NCBI GenBank assembly: GCA_009379815.1
Contig: WHSY01000033.1
Span: 1-47,962, forward strand
Source of the DNA: Pseudonocardiaceae bacterium
GTDB taxonomy: Bacteria > Actinomycetota > Actinomycetes > Mycobacteriales > Pseudonocardiaceae
Reading direction: 5' to 3'
Length of the DNA: 47,962 nucleotides
In this document: positions 42,001 through 47,962 of the stretch, one piece after another
Numbering within the stretch: position 1 is the first letter of the stretch
Layout of the letters: each line of letters starts with the position of its first letter
Program-made: the position numbers and the translations under genes
Notes under the pieces: model-generated
What the model was told of the DNA's origin: nothing
The model's input: the letters and a program-made list of their open reading frames with translations, nothing else
Database searches by the model: none

Positions 42001-42272
42001 AGCGCCTCGGCGCCCCGTGCCGCCGCGCCGGGCTCGGTGGCCACGAGCACGCTGACGCTGCGCTGCCCGGAGCGCTTCGCCTCGGCGAGGAGCTCTTCGT
42101 CGTGCTTGCCGATTCCTTCGTTGCCCGCGGGCGCCGGGTCGGCGGCTGCCACCATCGGCGGGGCGGTGAGCACCGCACCGACCACGGCGGCGCTCAGTGC
42201 CATCCCCGACGCAGCCCTGCCCACCCTCCCACATGCCGCCGCGCCGATTCGCGGCCCTGCAAACCCGCCCAT
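39021..42272 (-). CDS. Secreted subtilisin (S8) homologue lacking catalytic residues (pseudoprotease)
   Basis: A 1083-residue exported protein. A signal peptide (ASGMALSAAVVGAVLTAPPM) is followed by an I9-like prodomain (SVSVLVATEPGAAARGAEAL) and an S8 fold. The three catalytic positions are changed: DTG is GTG (Gly194, in VGVVGTGIDLGHPAL), HGTH is GGTH (Gly370, in SGSGGTHVAGVVAG) and GTS is GTA (Ala565, in MSDGTAIAAAQAAG). The oxyanion Asn of AAGNSG is Asp (IAAGDSGPG). The C-terminal 450 residues are beta-rich and include a PPC-like region (QLIARIGGPADTAADLDLYL). The frame is intact, so a binding role is likely. ATG 42272 follows AGGAGG; the box lies 106 nt upstream. Confidence 0.88.
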   Translation of the reverse strand: MGGFAGPRIGAAACGRVGRAASGMALSAAVVGAVLTAPPMVAAADPAPAGNEGIGKHDEELLAEAKRSGQRSVSVLVATEPGAAARGAEALARAGATVQHRADELGYVRAEVPVDDVERVAALPGVDALDLDDEIVLPGLPWHPGKADPGSQPPPDADTPRVNPYLPTDDTGAAQFVEEHPSWDGRGVTVGVVGTGIDLGHPALQATSTGERKIVDWVTRTDGRFTGGVNNDDDPTWIAMSTEVSGPTFTAGGVEYRAPEGSYRFGVFDERDPRLGGEIGNDVNRDGNPPDSTGTFGVLWDRASNTVWVDADQNRDFTDDPSMTDYKVRYDVGTFGTDDPDTPVREAMPFVVQTDTANNSVNIGIVSGSGGTHVAGVVAGNSLFGGAMSGAAPGAKLVSVRVCLFVAGCTAHALLEGMIYAARDANVDVITMSFNVLPALNDGNNARAELYNRLIDTYDVQMFIAAGDSGPGSNTVGDPSVADDVMSVGSYISKDTWRHNYGSDSARQDTLHGVSARGPREDGGFKPNIIAPGSAVTTAPTWQQGRPVPDTFQLPPGYAMSDGTAIAAAQAAGAAALLVSAAMDRDVEHEPAQLRKALADTTRSIPGYQAYEQGNGLIDVAKAWDLLQDGVETVDISSSVPVNTVLSGFLAAPGIGVGIHDREGVTSGDSYVREYTFVRHSGPDRPVTYQARWTGNDDTFSSRPTIQLRKGEVTEYRVTVEPHSAGAHSAILELNTPTTTGVDYRTLNTVIAAENFTAENGFEVRHGGKIGPNETESFFVRVEPNTPALTVDMQRGAGQLRFLRFHPYGVGIDGNSPLSCYDPVVTPDGSCAGSPTSRTVADPAPGVWEIVVEARHTSDAAFAPYLVTASVLGASVSPNPDTIESVQRGAPVERQYTVQNRFGPFTGRAVGTSLGSARVDTPTIADGAQQQHPVTVPDGATQLIARIGGPADTAADLDLYLFDCTSGSCVQAAAGGDGDSEEQVKVSGPAAGQWMVLVSGYSVPAGSTTYSYLDMFRGPSFGSIEVNDPDTLRPAGAEWTVDATLTAGSAPAEGRVLLGLIEVRTDEDVLIGTGEVIIDSVTG

Positions 42273-42378
42273 TGCCAAGTTCCTCCTGTGCGTCGGGACG
42301 GCGACCGTGGCCGGTCGGCACTACCGGATCACGACCGCCCGAGAGATAAGCGCGCTCAGCATGGATGCAGTGCGATCG

Positions 42379-42409
42379 CGAAACATCCGTGAACCTCACT
42401 GATATTTCG
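42379..42409 (-). promoter_or_regulatory. Shared upstream box, copy 2 (pseudo-subtilisin gene)
   Basis: In gene direction the core is TCAGTGAGGTTCACGGATGT, flanked by CGAAATA and TTCG. It lies 106 nt before the pseudo-subtilisin start and 69 nt after the end of the upstream secreted-protein gene. Confidence 0.75.
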
Positions 42410-42478
42410 GCAGGGCACCACTGAACCGGCCCCGAATGTGCCCGCCGCGGGCTGACATCAGACAGCCAACGTCGCGGA

Positions 42479-43138
42479 TCAGCGGGTGCCCGTTGCCGTG
42501 AACGCCGTGCCCACCACGGTGCAGCCCGGGTTCGAGCGATCGTGGTTCGCGCCGAGCCCGACGCTGTCTGGGCCGAGGCCGAGGTAGAACCGCTGGCCGT
42601 TCGATTCGGCGTAGCTGGTGTCCCCACCTACGAACGTGAACCTCCGCTCCTGCCTGACGGTTGCGTCGGTGCCGGCGACGCGCCTCTCCTCGTTCGCGGC
42701 GAGGGTGTGATCGACGGTGTCCGGTAGGACGGTGCCGTCCTCGGCGCGGCCGCCTTCCACGGCGCGGCCGTTGCTGGTGAACCCGTCCACGGTGCTGGTG
42801 ACGAACACGTCGACCCGGACGACGGGGTCTTCCTGCCTGGGGATGAAGCCGTCGCCGGAGTTGAAGTCCTCCCCGGGCGACCGGTCGTAGGCGCAGCGGG
42901 CGATGTAACTCAGCGGGCCGTTGCTCGCGAGCTCCACCTGCTCGCCGAGCTCCAGTCCGGCGGTGAAGGTCACGTGGTCTGAGGCGGATGCCGAGTCGGC
43001 GGCCGAGCCCGGCGCCGCGACGGCGACGGCGGTGCCGACGCCGAGTGCGGCCAGGCCGGCCAGCGCCGGCACGGCCACCCACGAGCGACCCAGCCACGAG
43101 CGACTGAGCGTGGTGGAACGGGGGCGTGAGCTGCGCAT
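42479..43138 (-). CDS. Secreted protein of unknown family
   Basis: A 219-residue protein with a basic start and hydrophobic signal (SWVAVPALAGLAALGVGTAV then AVAAPGSAAD). The mature part is acidic and beta-rich (DHVTFTAGLELGEQVELASN, RVDVFVTSTVDGFTSNGRAV, ERRFTFVGGDTSYAESNGQR) with two cysteines (ARCAYD and NPGCTVVG) that could form a disulfide. No family is recognised. ATG 43138 has GGAGG at good spacing. The box lies 107 nt upstream, nearly the same distance as for the neighbouring pseudo-subtilisin gene. Confidence 0.7.
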   Translation of the reverse strand: MRSSRPRSTTLSRSWLGRSWVAVPALAGLAALGVGTAVAVAAPGSAADSASASDHVTFTAGLELGEQVELASNGPLSYIARCAYDRSPGEDFNSGDGFIPRQEDPVVRVDVFVTSTVDGFTSNGRAVEGGRAEDGTVLPDTVDHTLAANEERRVAGTDATVRQERRFTFVGGDTSYAESNGQRFYLGLGPDSVGLGANHDRSNPGCTVVGTAFTATGTR

Positions 43139-43245
43139 TGCGAACCTCCGTGTACCGACCGCCGCGCGCGGGCAGCGCGTGCGGTGCATCAAACCGAGGA
43201 GTCCTCCTCGATCACGAGGAGCGGAGTCCAGCACACCCGGGGCAG

Positions 43246-43276
43246 CGAGACATCCGTGAATCTCACTGAGATTTCG
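43246..43276 (-). promoter_or_regulatory. Shared upstream box, copy 3 (219-aa secreted protein gene)
   Basis: In gene direction the core is TCAGTGAGATTCACGGATGT, identical to copy 1, flanked by CGAAATC and CTCG. It lies 107 nt before the gene start. The flanking sequences between copies do not match, so this is not a simple segmental duplication. Confidence 0.75.
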
Positions 43277-43365
43277 TGCCGACAGGGCCGGATTGCCGTC
43301 AACCACGATGTGTTTCGCTGGGGCAGCTGGCCGGTGACGCGCCGCACCCAGCGCTGGACTACGGG

Positions 43366-43698
43366 TCAGCCGCGCGGGGCGTACATGATGACGGCGACGC
43401 CGAGCAGGCAGATCAGCGCGCCGGCGATGTCGTAGCGGTCGGGCCGGAACCCGTCGACGACCATGCCCCAGGCCAGCGAGCCTGCCACGAAGATCCCGCC
43501 GTAGGCGGCAAGGATGCGCCCGAAGTGCGGGTCGGGCTGCAACGTGGCGACGAACCCGTAGGCGCCCAGCGCGAGCACCCCCGCACCGATGAACAGCAGC
43601 CCGCGGTGCTCCCGGACACCCTGCCACACCAGCCACGCACCGCCGATCTCGAACAGGGCGGCCACCACGAACAGCACGATCGATCGAGCGATAGTCAT
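43366..43698 (-). CDS. YnfA/UPF0060 family membrane protein
   Basis: A 110-residue protein with four helices, typical of UPF0060 (YnfA), a relative of small multidrug resistance transporters. Motifs: [40 protein letters not shown] then [20 protein letters not shown] and [23 protein letters not shown] 43698. It is upstream of the exported-protein block but lacks the box. A fragment of its coding sequence recurs at 43977-44001. Confidence 0.93.
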   Translation of the reverse strand: MTIARSIVLFVVAALFEIGGAWLVWQGVREHRGLLFIGAGVLALGAYGFVATLQPDPHFGRILAAYGGIFVAGSLAWGMVVDGFRPDRYDIAGALICLLGVAVIMYAPRG

Positions 43699-43741
43699 GG
43701 TCGGTCAGTGTCCTGGTCGTGCCTCTCCACATACGGAACCG

Positions 43742-43870
43742 GTCACGGCGCACCTCTCGCACGCCTTGTGCAAGCTGGGGCTGCACTCCCGCCTCCAGCT
43801 CGCCACCGAGGCCGCCTGGTGCGGCGACCTCGGCCAGCCGAGCGACGGGCCGGTCAACGGCAGTTGGTGA
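43742..43870 (+). pseudogene. Remnant of a LuxR-type helix-turn-helix C-terminus
   Basis: Translated on the plus strand the stretch reads VTAHLSHALCKLGLHS then RLQLATEAAWCG. Aligned to the last helix of the adjacent LAL regulator (VETHVSHALAKLELRS then RLELAAEAARRA), 17 of the first 25 residues agree. No start or upstream domain is present. It points in the opposite direction to the intact gene. The 407-bp gap 43699-44105 holds this remnant and two other duplicated fragments and no intact gene. Confidence 0.6.
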
Positions 43871-43882
43871 TGGGTGGGTTGG
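43853..43882. repeat. 29-bp near-copy of the lamin-tail gene end
   Basis: GTCAACGGCAGTTGGTGA followed by YGGGYGGGTTG occurs here and at 47523-47551, in the same orientation with two differences in 29 bp. At the second site it is the last codons and stop of the lamin-tail gene (NPPVTNCR-stop); here it would encode NPPITNCR-stop on the minus strand with no gene body. The two copies flank the LAL regulator and its small neighbours. Confidence 0.7.
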
Positions 43883-43976
43883 CGGCGCCGCCTGCGGCTG
43901 CTGGTGCGTCCGCCCTGCGAGGTTCACGTTCCGCAGCACCAGTGTGCGGCTTCCGGCTCTTCGCGACCCCCCGGAC

Positions 43977-44001
43977 GTAGCGGTCGGCCGGAACCCGTCG
44001 A
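43977..44001. repeat. 25-bp fragment duplicated from the ynfA-like gene
   Basis: GTAGCGGTCGG-CCGGAACCCGTCGA matches 43432-43457 inside the ynfA-like gene except for one missing G. There the sequence encodes DGFRPDRY. The match is too long to be chance, even in GC-rich DNA. Confidence 0.65.
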
Positions 44002-44105
44002 ACGCTCACGCCACCCGGAAACCACCGCAAGTACGCTCATCGTGCTGCTGGTGGCAGCCGCCTCGGCAGCGGGAGGCATCCATGAACATCGCTCGACGGG
44101 CGACG

Positions 44106-47003
44106 TCACCCCGTGGCGCGTCGTGCCGCCTCGGCAGCCAGCTCGAGCCGGGACCGCAGCTCGAGCTTGGCCAGGGCATGCGAGACGTGGGTCTCGACGG
44201 TGCGCCGCGACAGGTACATCTGGTCGGCGATCTCCGGATTGGACAGCCGCTGGGCGACGAACCCCACGACCTTGCGTTCGGTGGCGGTGAGCGCCGCCCA
44301 GCCGGTGCGAACGCGCGTGCGGGTGGCGCGGGCGCCGCGATGCACGCCGAGCCTGCGCAGCGCAGCGCCCGTCCGCGCGGTGTCGCGGTGGGCGCCGATG
44401 CCGTGGAGCAGATCGTGGGCTTCGCCCAGCAGCGCCCGCGCCTCGTCGCCGCGACCGTCGACGGCCAGGAGCGTGGCGGCGCCCTCACAAGCGAGCGCGC
44501 GACCGAGTGGTTGAGCGCTTTGCCGGTACGCGGCCACGGCGTCGACGAGCAGCCCTGGCGCTTGCTCGGTGAGCCCCCGGCAGACGAGTGCGGCCCCCTC
44601 GACGTTGGGCACCCCGGGGTTGTGCCGGGCACAGCTCTCGACCGTGGCGGTGACCTCGGTCGCGCGGGTTCGCTGACCGGCTGCCACCAATCTGCGGACC
44701 AGCTCGGGCCCGAACTCGGGAAACGCCACACCGAATCGCGCCGCGTTGATCCGGTCCCAGCCCGCGCACAGTTCGTCGATGGCCTGGCTGTCCCTTCCCG
44801 CGGCCTCGGCCAGCAGCGCGCCCGCCAGCACCGTGCGGTGTTCGCGCATCTGCTCGACACCCGGCTGCGCGGCGGCGTGTGCCGCGGCGAGGTGGGCCCG
44901 GGCCTCGGCCAGGTCGTCGCGGCGCACTGCGATCAGGGCGAGAATGCCGAGGCTCATCGCCGGCCACGCTGGGCCGTCGCCGAGCAGCGAGAAGCCGGTC
45001 TCGATCTCGGAGACCGCGTCGTCCCATTCGCCGACTAGGAACAACCCGTCGGCGTACACGATGTGGTGCAGCGCCAGTACCGACCTTGCGCCGAGGCTCT
45101 CGTTGAGCTGCCGACCGCGGTGCAGCATCTCGAAGCCTTCGGTCACCCGATCAGCGGCGATCAACATCAGACCGGCTGTCGTGGTCGCTGGCTGTGGCCC
45201 GTGTGGCAGCGACTCCGGATCCGGCGCCTGCACGGCCTGCACGCCCAGTTCGGCCGATTCGACCAGGTGCCCGCGGAAGGCGAGGACCTGCGCTTTGGTG
45301 TGCAGGGTCTCGGAGATCGCGACCGAGTCACCGGTCGGCGCCGCGAGCTCGACGGCCTGCTCCGCGAGTTCCAGCGCGGGGTCGTACTGGCCCAGCCGGA
45401 GCCGCGCGAGCGCGGCCCAGCCGTGGTACAGCGCCCGCTCAGCCTGGGATGCGGTGCGCTGCGCAAGCGCCTCGTCGATCTGCACGAGCGCCTCGGCGAC
45501 CTGATCCCGAATCACCATCGATCGGATGAGCAGCCACCGCAGAGTGCCCTCGCGCTGCGGGTCGTCCCGGCGGGTGAGCACCTCGCGGCACGCAGCCTCA
45601 CCTTCGGCCGAGCGACCGGAGTGCAGCAGCGCCACCGCGCGGTCTGCGGCCAGCCGGTGACGCGCCGGGTCGGTCGGATCGGCAAGTGCGATGGCGTGTT
45701 CCAGCAGCTCCACCGCGCCGGCCGGCGCGCGCCGGCCGGTTTCCTCGGCCGCTCGACGCAGCCACTCGACGGCTACCGAATCGCCGGGACGGGCTCCGCG
45801 CAACAGGTGCTCGGCGATCCGGCCTGGCGGATGGCCGGCAGATGCCAGCGCCTGCGCGAAGTCACGATGGAAGGCCTCCCGCAGCGACTTGGGCAGGTCG
45901 CGGTACAAGGCGTCGCGGATCAGTTCATGACGAAACTCCAACCGGGGACCACGTTCGGCCAGCAACCCGGCGGTCATCGCCTCGCGTACCGGGCCGGCGA
46001 GCCCCGCGGCCGAACGGCCGGACAGCAACGAGAGGTCCGTGACGAAGAACGAGGTGCCGATGATCGAAGCCGTCCGCAGCACGTCGAGCACCTCGGGGGG
46101 TAGGAAGCTCAGCCGGTGCAGGATCGTCAACGAAGGTGCTACGGACGGGGCGGTCGCCGAGTCGATATCCACGGTGTTGTCGCCAGCGGCCTCGATCGCC
46201 CCGGCCTGGCCCAGCGCTGCGAGCATCTCGAGCACCAGCAGCGGATTGCCTCCCGCGCCGTCGAGCTGCCGGCTCAGGTTCGGCCCGGGGACGGCGCCCG
46301 ACGCTGCCTCGGCCAGCGCCAGCACGGTCTTGTGCGCCAATGGCCCCAGCAGCGTCGAAGCCGCTCCCCGGTCGGCCAGCATGGTCAGCAGCCGCGCGAG
46401 CTCGGGACTGCGCGGCGTCGGGCGCGCGGTCAGGATCAGCAGCAGCGGCAGCTGCTCCACGATGCGCCCGAGCCTGACGGTACAAGCAAGCGTGGCCGGG
46501 TCGGCCCAGTGCACGTCCTCCAGCACCAGCAGCAGCGAGCTGCGAGAGCACAGCCGCTCGACGAGACCCGTGATCGCCTCACTGACGCCGAACTCCTGAT
46601 CGCCGACGCCGTAGGGCGAGCCGCTTCCGCGCAGCTGCCGGGCCACCTCCGCCCGGTCCGGGTCCGCCGGAGTGCCGGTCAACCCCAGTGCGTCGGCCAG
46701 CACGGCGAACGGGCGCCGCCGCGTCACCTCGTCGGCCGCACCGGCGCAGATCTCGACGTCCCGTGCGCGGGCATTGTCGAGGGCCCCCTGCACCAGGCGG
46801 GTCTTTCCGATGCCGGCCTCACCCTCGAACACGAGGACCTGCCCGAATCCGGCGGCTGCGCGCTCGACGGACGCGGCGACCGACGCGAGCTCATCGGACC
46901 GGCCAATCAGTGGCAGAAGCTCGGCACCCACTTGCGCACTCCTGTCGCCGACCAGGGGCAACAGGCTAACGTCACGCGCCAGCGAGGCGGAAGGCCGCAG
47001 CAT
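44106..47003 (-). CDS. LAL-type LuxR-family transcriptional regulator
   Basis: A 965-residue regulator of the large ATP-binding LuxR class. The N-terminal ATPase begins LPLIGRSDELASVAA and has Walker A GEAGIGKT (residues 61-68) and Walker B LLLVLEDVHWAD. The middle 500 residues are helical, TPR-like repeats. The C-terminus is a LuxR helix-turn-helix (LTATERKVVGFVAQRLSNPE then IADQMYLSRRTVETHVSHAL). Such proteins bind an inducer and ATP and activate nearby genes. I chose ATG 47003 since upstream residues are Pro/Arg-rich and not conserved in style. It follows a 61-residue gene by 65 nt, probably in one operon headed by box copy 4. Confidence 0.92.
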   Translation of the reverse strand: MLRPSASLARDVSLLPLVGDRSAQVGAELLPLIGRSDELASVAASVERAAAGFGQVLVFEGEAGIGKTRLVQGALDNARARDVEICAGAADEVTRRRPFAVLADALGLTGTPADPDRAEVARQLRGSGSPYGVGDQEFGVSEAITGLVERLCSRSSLLLVLEDVHWADPATLACTVRLGRIVEQLPLLLILTARPTPRSPELARLLTMLADRGAASTLLGPLAHKTVLALAEAASGAVPGPNLSRQLDGAGGNPLLVLEMLAALGQAGAIEAAGDNTVDIDSATAPSVAPSLTILHRLSFLPPEVLDVLRTASIIGTSFFVTDLSLLSGRSAAGLAGPVREAMTAGLLAERGPRLEFRHELIRDALYRDLPKSLREAFHRDFAQALASAGHPPGRIAEHLLRGARPGDSVAVEWLRRAAEETGRRAPAGAVELLEHAIALADPTDPARHRLAADRAVALLHSGRSAEGEAACREVLTRRDDPQREGTLRWLLIRSMVIRDQVAEALVQIDEALAQRTASQAERALYHGWAALARLRLGQYDPALELAEQAVELAAPTGDSVAISETLHTKAQVLAFRGHLVESAELGVQAVQAPDPESLPHGPQPATTTAGLMLIAADRVTEGFEMLHRGRQLNESLGARSVLALHHIVYADGLFLVGEWDDAVSEIETGFSLLGDGPAWPAMSLGILALIAVRRDDLAEARAHLAAAHAAAQPGVEQMREHRTVLAGALLAEAAGRDSQAIDELCAGWDRINAARFGVAFPEFGPELVRRLVAAGQRTRATEVTATVESCARHNPGVPNVEGAALVCRGLTEQAPGLLVDAVAAYRQSAQPLGRALACEGAATLLAVDGRGDEARALLGEAHDLLHGIGAHRDTARTGAALRRLGVHRGARATRTRVRTGWAALTATERKVVGFVAQRLSNPEIADQMYLSRRTVETHVSHALAKLELRSRLELAAEAARRATG

Positions 47004-47068
47004 CACCCGCGAGGCCGGCCCGTGACGTCGGTCGGGACGGGGTTGGGTTCCGCGTATCCGCTCACCCG

Positions 47069-47254
47069 TCAGGGGTTGTGGTCGTGCCGGAGGCCGCAGC
47101 CGTGGCCGGTCGTGTCGGCGTCGGGCAGCGGGAGGGCCTGGGCGAGGGTCGACAACAGCTGCAGCCATCCGGCGAACGGTTGAGGGTCGCCGTCGCCGAC
47201 CCGCACCTGCCCGCGTGGCGGTGGGTCCGGCGCCGCGTCGATCTCGATTCGCAT
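47069..47254 (-). CDS. 61-residue conserved small protein upstream of the LAL gene
   Basis: A short soluble protein: MRIEIDAAPDPPPRGQVRVG then DGDPQPFAGWLQLLSTLAQA and a tail rich in Asp, His and Gly (HGCGLRHDHNP). The FAGWLQLLS segment looks like a conserved helix of small actinobacterial proteins that I cannot name. ATG 47254 has GGTGGG upstream. It is the first gene after box copy 4, which ends 27 nt before the start, and lies 65 nt ahead of the LAL regulator. Confidence 0.6.
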   Translation of the reverse strand: MRIEIDAAPDPPPRGQVRVGDGDPQPFAGWLQLLSTLAQALPLPDADTTGHGCGLRHDHNP

Positions 47255-47281
47255 GTACCCACCATGGCGGTGAGCGTCTGC

Positions 47282-47312
47282 GGAAACATCCGTAACCCTC
47301 ACTGAGGTTTGC
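47282..47312 (-). promoter_or_regulatory. Shared upstream box, copy 4 (61-aa gene / LAL operon)
   Basis: In gene direction the core is TCAGTGAGGGTTACGGATGT, flanked by CAAACC and TTCC. It is the most divergent copy but keeps the TCAGTGAG and ACGGATGT halves. It lies 27 nt before the 61-residue gene and 278 nt before the LAL start, which suggests autoregulation. Confidence 0.65.
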
Positions 47313-47339
47313 CGCTCCGGGGGACGCCGGACTCTGATG

Positions 47340-47357
47340 TAGTTGATGCGCTAACTA
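47340..47357. promoter_or_regulatory. Imperfect palindrome before the vapB-like remnant
   Basis: TAGTT-GATGCGCT-AACTA has matching 5-bp ends around a GCGC centre and ends 11 nt before the GTG start. VapB-type antitoxins bind such sites. With the gene truncated, the site may be relic. Confidence 0.4.
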
Positions 47358-47368
47358 ACCTTCGCATC

Positions 47369-47524
47369 GTGCGCACCACCATCTCCATCGCCGACGAGCT
47401 GCTCGCGACGGCCCGTGAGCGGGCACGCAGCCGGGGCCAGACGCTGGGCGAGTTCATCGAGGACGCGCTGCGCCGGTGCCGGGAGGCGGTTCGTCCGGAG
47501 CGGCACAGCCATGAGAGCGGCGAG
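47369..47524 (+). pseudogene. Truncated VapB-like antitoxin gene
   Basis: The frame begins [20 protein letters not shown] then [16 protein letters not shown], a clear ribbon-helix-helix antitoxin start. Complete VapB proteins of this kind have 75-90 residues with a C-terminal toxin-binding segment. Here the homology ends after about 45 residues, and the frame runs on antisense through the lamin-tail gene, whose stop is at 47525. No toxin gene is visible. A rearrangement probably joined the two. Confidence 0.65.
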
Positions 47525-47962
47525 TCAACGGCAGTTGGTGACGGGCGGGTTGATGGTGTCGCCGGGATGGCAGTTGTTGTTGCTGTCCCCGCCGCCGGCG
47601 GCGCGGATGGTGTCGTTGGACTGCGAGCCGCAGATCACCTCCGGTCCGCCGGTGCCGGAGATCTGCTGCGGGCGGGTGGCGTCGCGGCGGTCGATGGTGC
47701 AGTCCGCGGTGGCGAGCTCGGCCGAGCCGGTGTTGTCGGTCGGGTTCGGGTCTTCCTGGTTCTGCATGGACACGGTGGTGGCGGTGTCGACGTCGACCCC
47801 GGGACCGAGAGTGGGGTCGGCGACGGCGGTGCACGCCAGCAGGTACTGCACGCTCCAGCCTTCCACGCTCACCGGGTCGTCGCCGACGGTGGTTAGTTCG
47901 ATGAGGTCGTTGGTCAAGGTCGCGCCGGCGCCACCGCCCCCGCCGTAGACCTCGGCGATCAC
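47525..47962 (-). CDS. Lamin-tail-domain secreted protein (5' part outside the window)
   Basis: The C-terminal 145 residues of a longer protein. The opening [20 protein letters not shown] then [20 protein letters not shown] is the typical start of a lamin tail (LTD) domain found in exported bacterial proteins and nucleases. Cysteines at [24 protein letters not shown] and TNCR suggest disulfides. The protein ends INPPVTNCR. Signal peptide, start and any box lie beyond the window edge. The last 29 bp recur at 43853-43882. Confidence 0.75.
   Translation of the reverse strand: MIAEVYGGGGGAGATLTNDLIELTTVGDDPVSVEGWSVQYLLACTAVADPTLGPGVDVDTATTVSMQNQEDPNPTDNTGSAELATADCTIDRRDATRPQQISGTGGPEVICGSQSNDTIRAAGGGDSNNNCHPGDTINPPVTNCR

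Noticed and set aside
39705-42392. 895-codon plus-strand open frame
   Set aside because: Antisense to the pseudo-subtilisin gene, with Val/Asp/Arg/His-rich shadow composition typical of GC-rich DNA.
47525-47896. Plus-strand extension of the vapB-like frame
   Set aside because: It is antisense to the lamin-tail gene and has no resemblance to an antitoxin C-terminus.

Overview
The window is high-GC actinobacterial chromosome. It most likely comes from the Pseudonocardiaceae or a close relative; this rests on gene order and protein style, since no 16S is present. The first 16 kb follow the order known from mycobacteria just downstream of oriC: ppiA, a rhomboid protease, a PH-like membrane protein, crgA, a DUF881 protein, a class E sortase, a small membrane protein and trpG/pabA. 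A minus-strand cell-growth operon follows (fhaA-fhaB-pstP-rodA-pbpA-pknA-pknB), then a divergent tRNA-Leu(CAG). That operon couples Ser/Thr phosphorylation and FHA signalling to peptidoglycan synthesis and division.

From 16 to 20 kb the sequence is accessory and partly decayed: a broken phosphotransferase, a glutathionyl-hydroquinone-reductase-like protein, a DUF899 gene cut short next to what looks like a transposase tail, and an XRE/DUF397 regulatory pair divergent from two translationally coupled tiny genes. From 20 to 25 kb lie thpR, a lipoprotein preceded by a tandem array of mini-ORFs, a zinc-type methyltransferase and a PadR-ABC exporter operon. From 25 to 28 kb there is a decaying sulfate-ester cluster (sulfotransferase, frameshifted arylsulfotransferase, truncated sulfatase). 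From 28 to 35 kb are a UbiA prenyltransferase, a PIG-L deacetylase, a beta-hydroxyacid dehydrogenase, two AMP-forming acyl-CoA synthetases and a HicAB-like toxin-antitoxin pair.

The last 13 kb (35-48 kb) are the most unusual part. They form a mostly minus-strand set of exported or membrane proteins: an FG-GAP-like repeat protein, an 832-aa membrane protein with exported N-terminal domains, a 1083-aa subtilisin homologue that has lost all three catalytic residues, a 219-aa secreted protein, and a lamin-tail-domain protein cut by the window edge. They sit next to a large LuxR-family ATPase regulator (LAL). A box of about 30 bp, with a core fitting TCAGTGAGRKTYACGGATGT, occurs four times. It precedes the FG-GAP gene, the pseudo-subtilisin gene, the secreted-protein gene and the operon carrying the LAL regulator. 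I infer an undescribed exported-protein regulon controlled through this box, possibly by the LAL protein itself. Short duplicated fragments around the LAL gene (a LuxR helix-turn-helix tail, a YnfA fragment, a 29-bp repeat of the lamin-tail gene end) indicate that the locus was built by duplication and deletion.

All calls come from reading the sequence and from recall of protein families. No database search was run.
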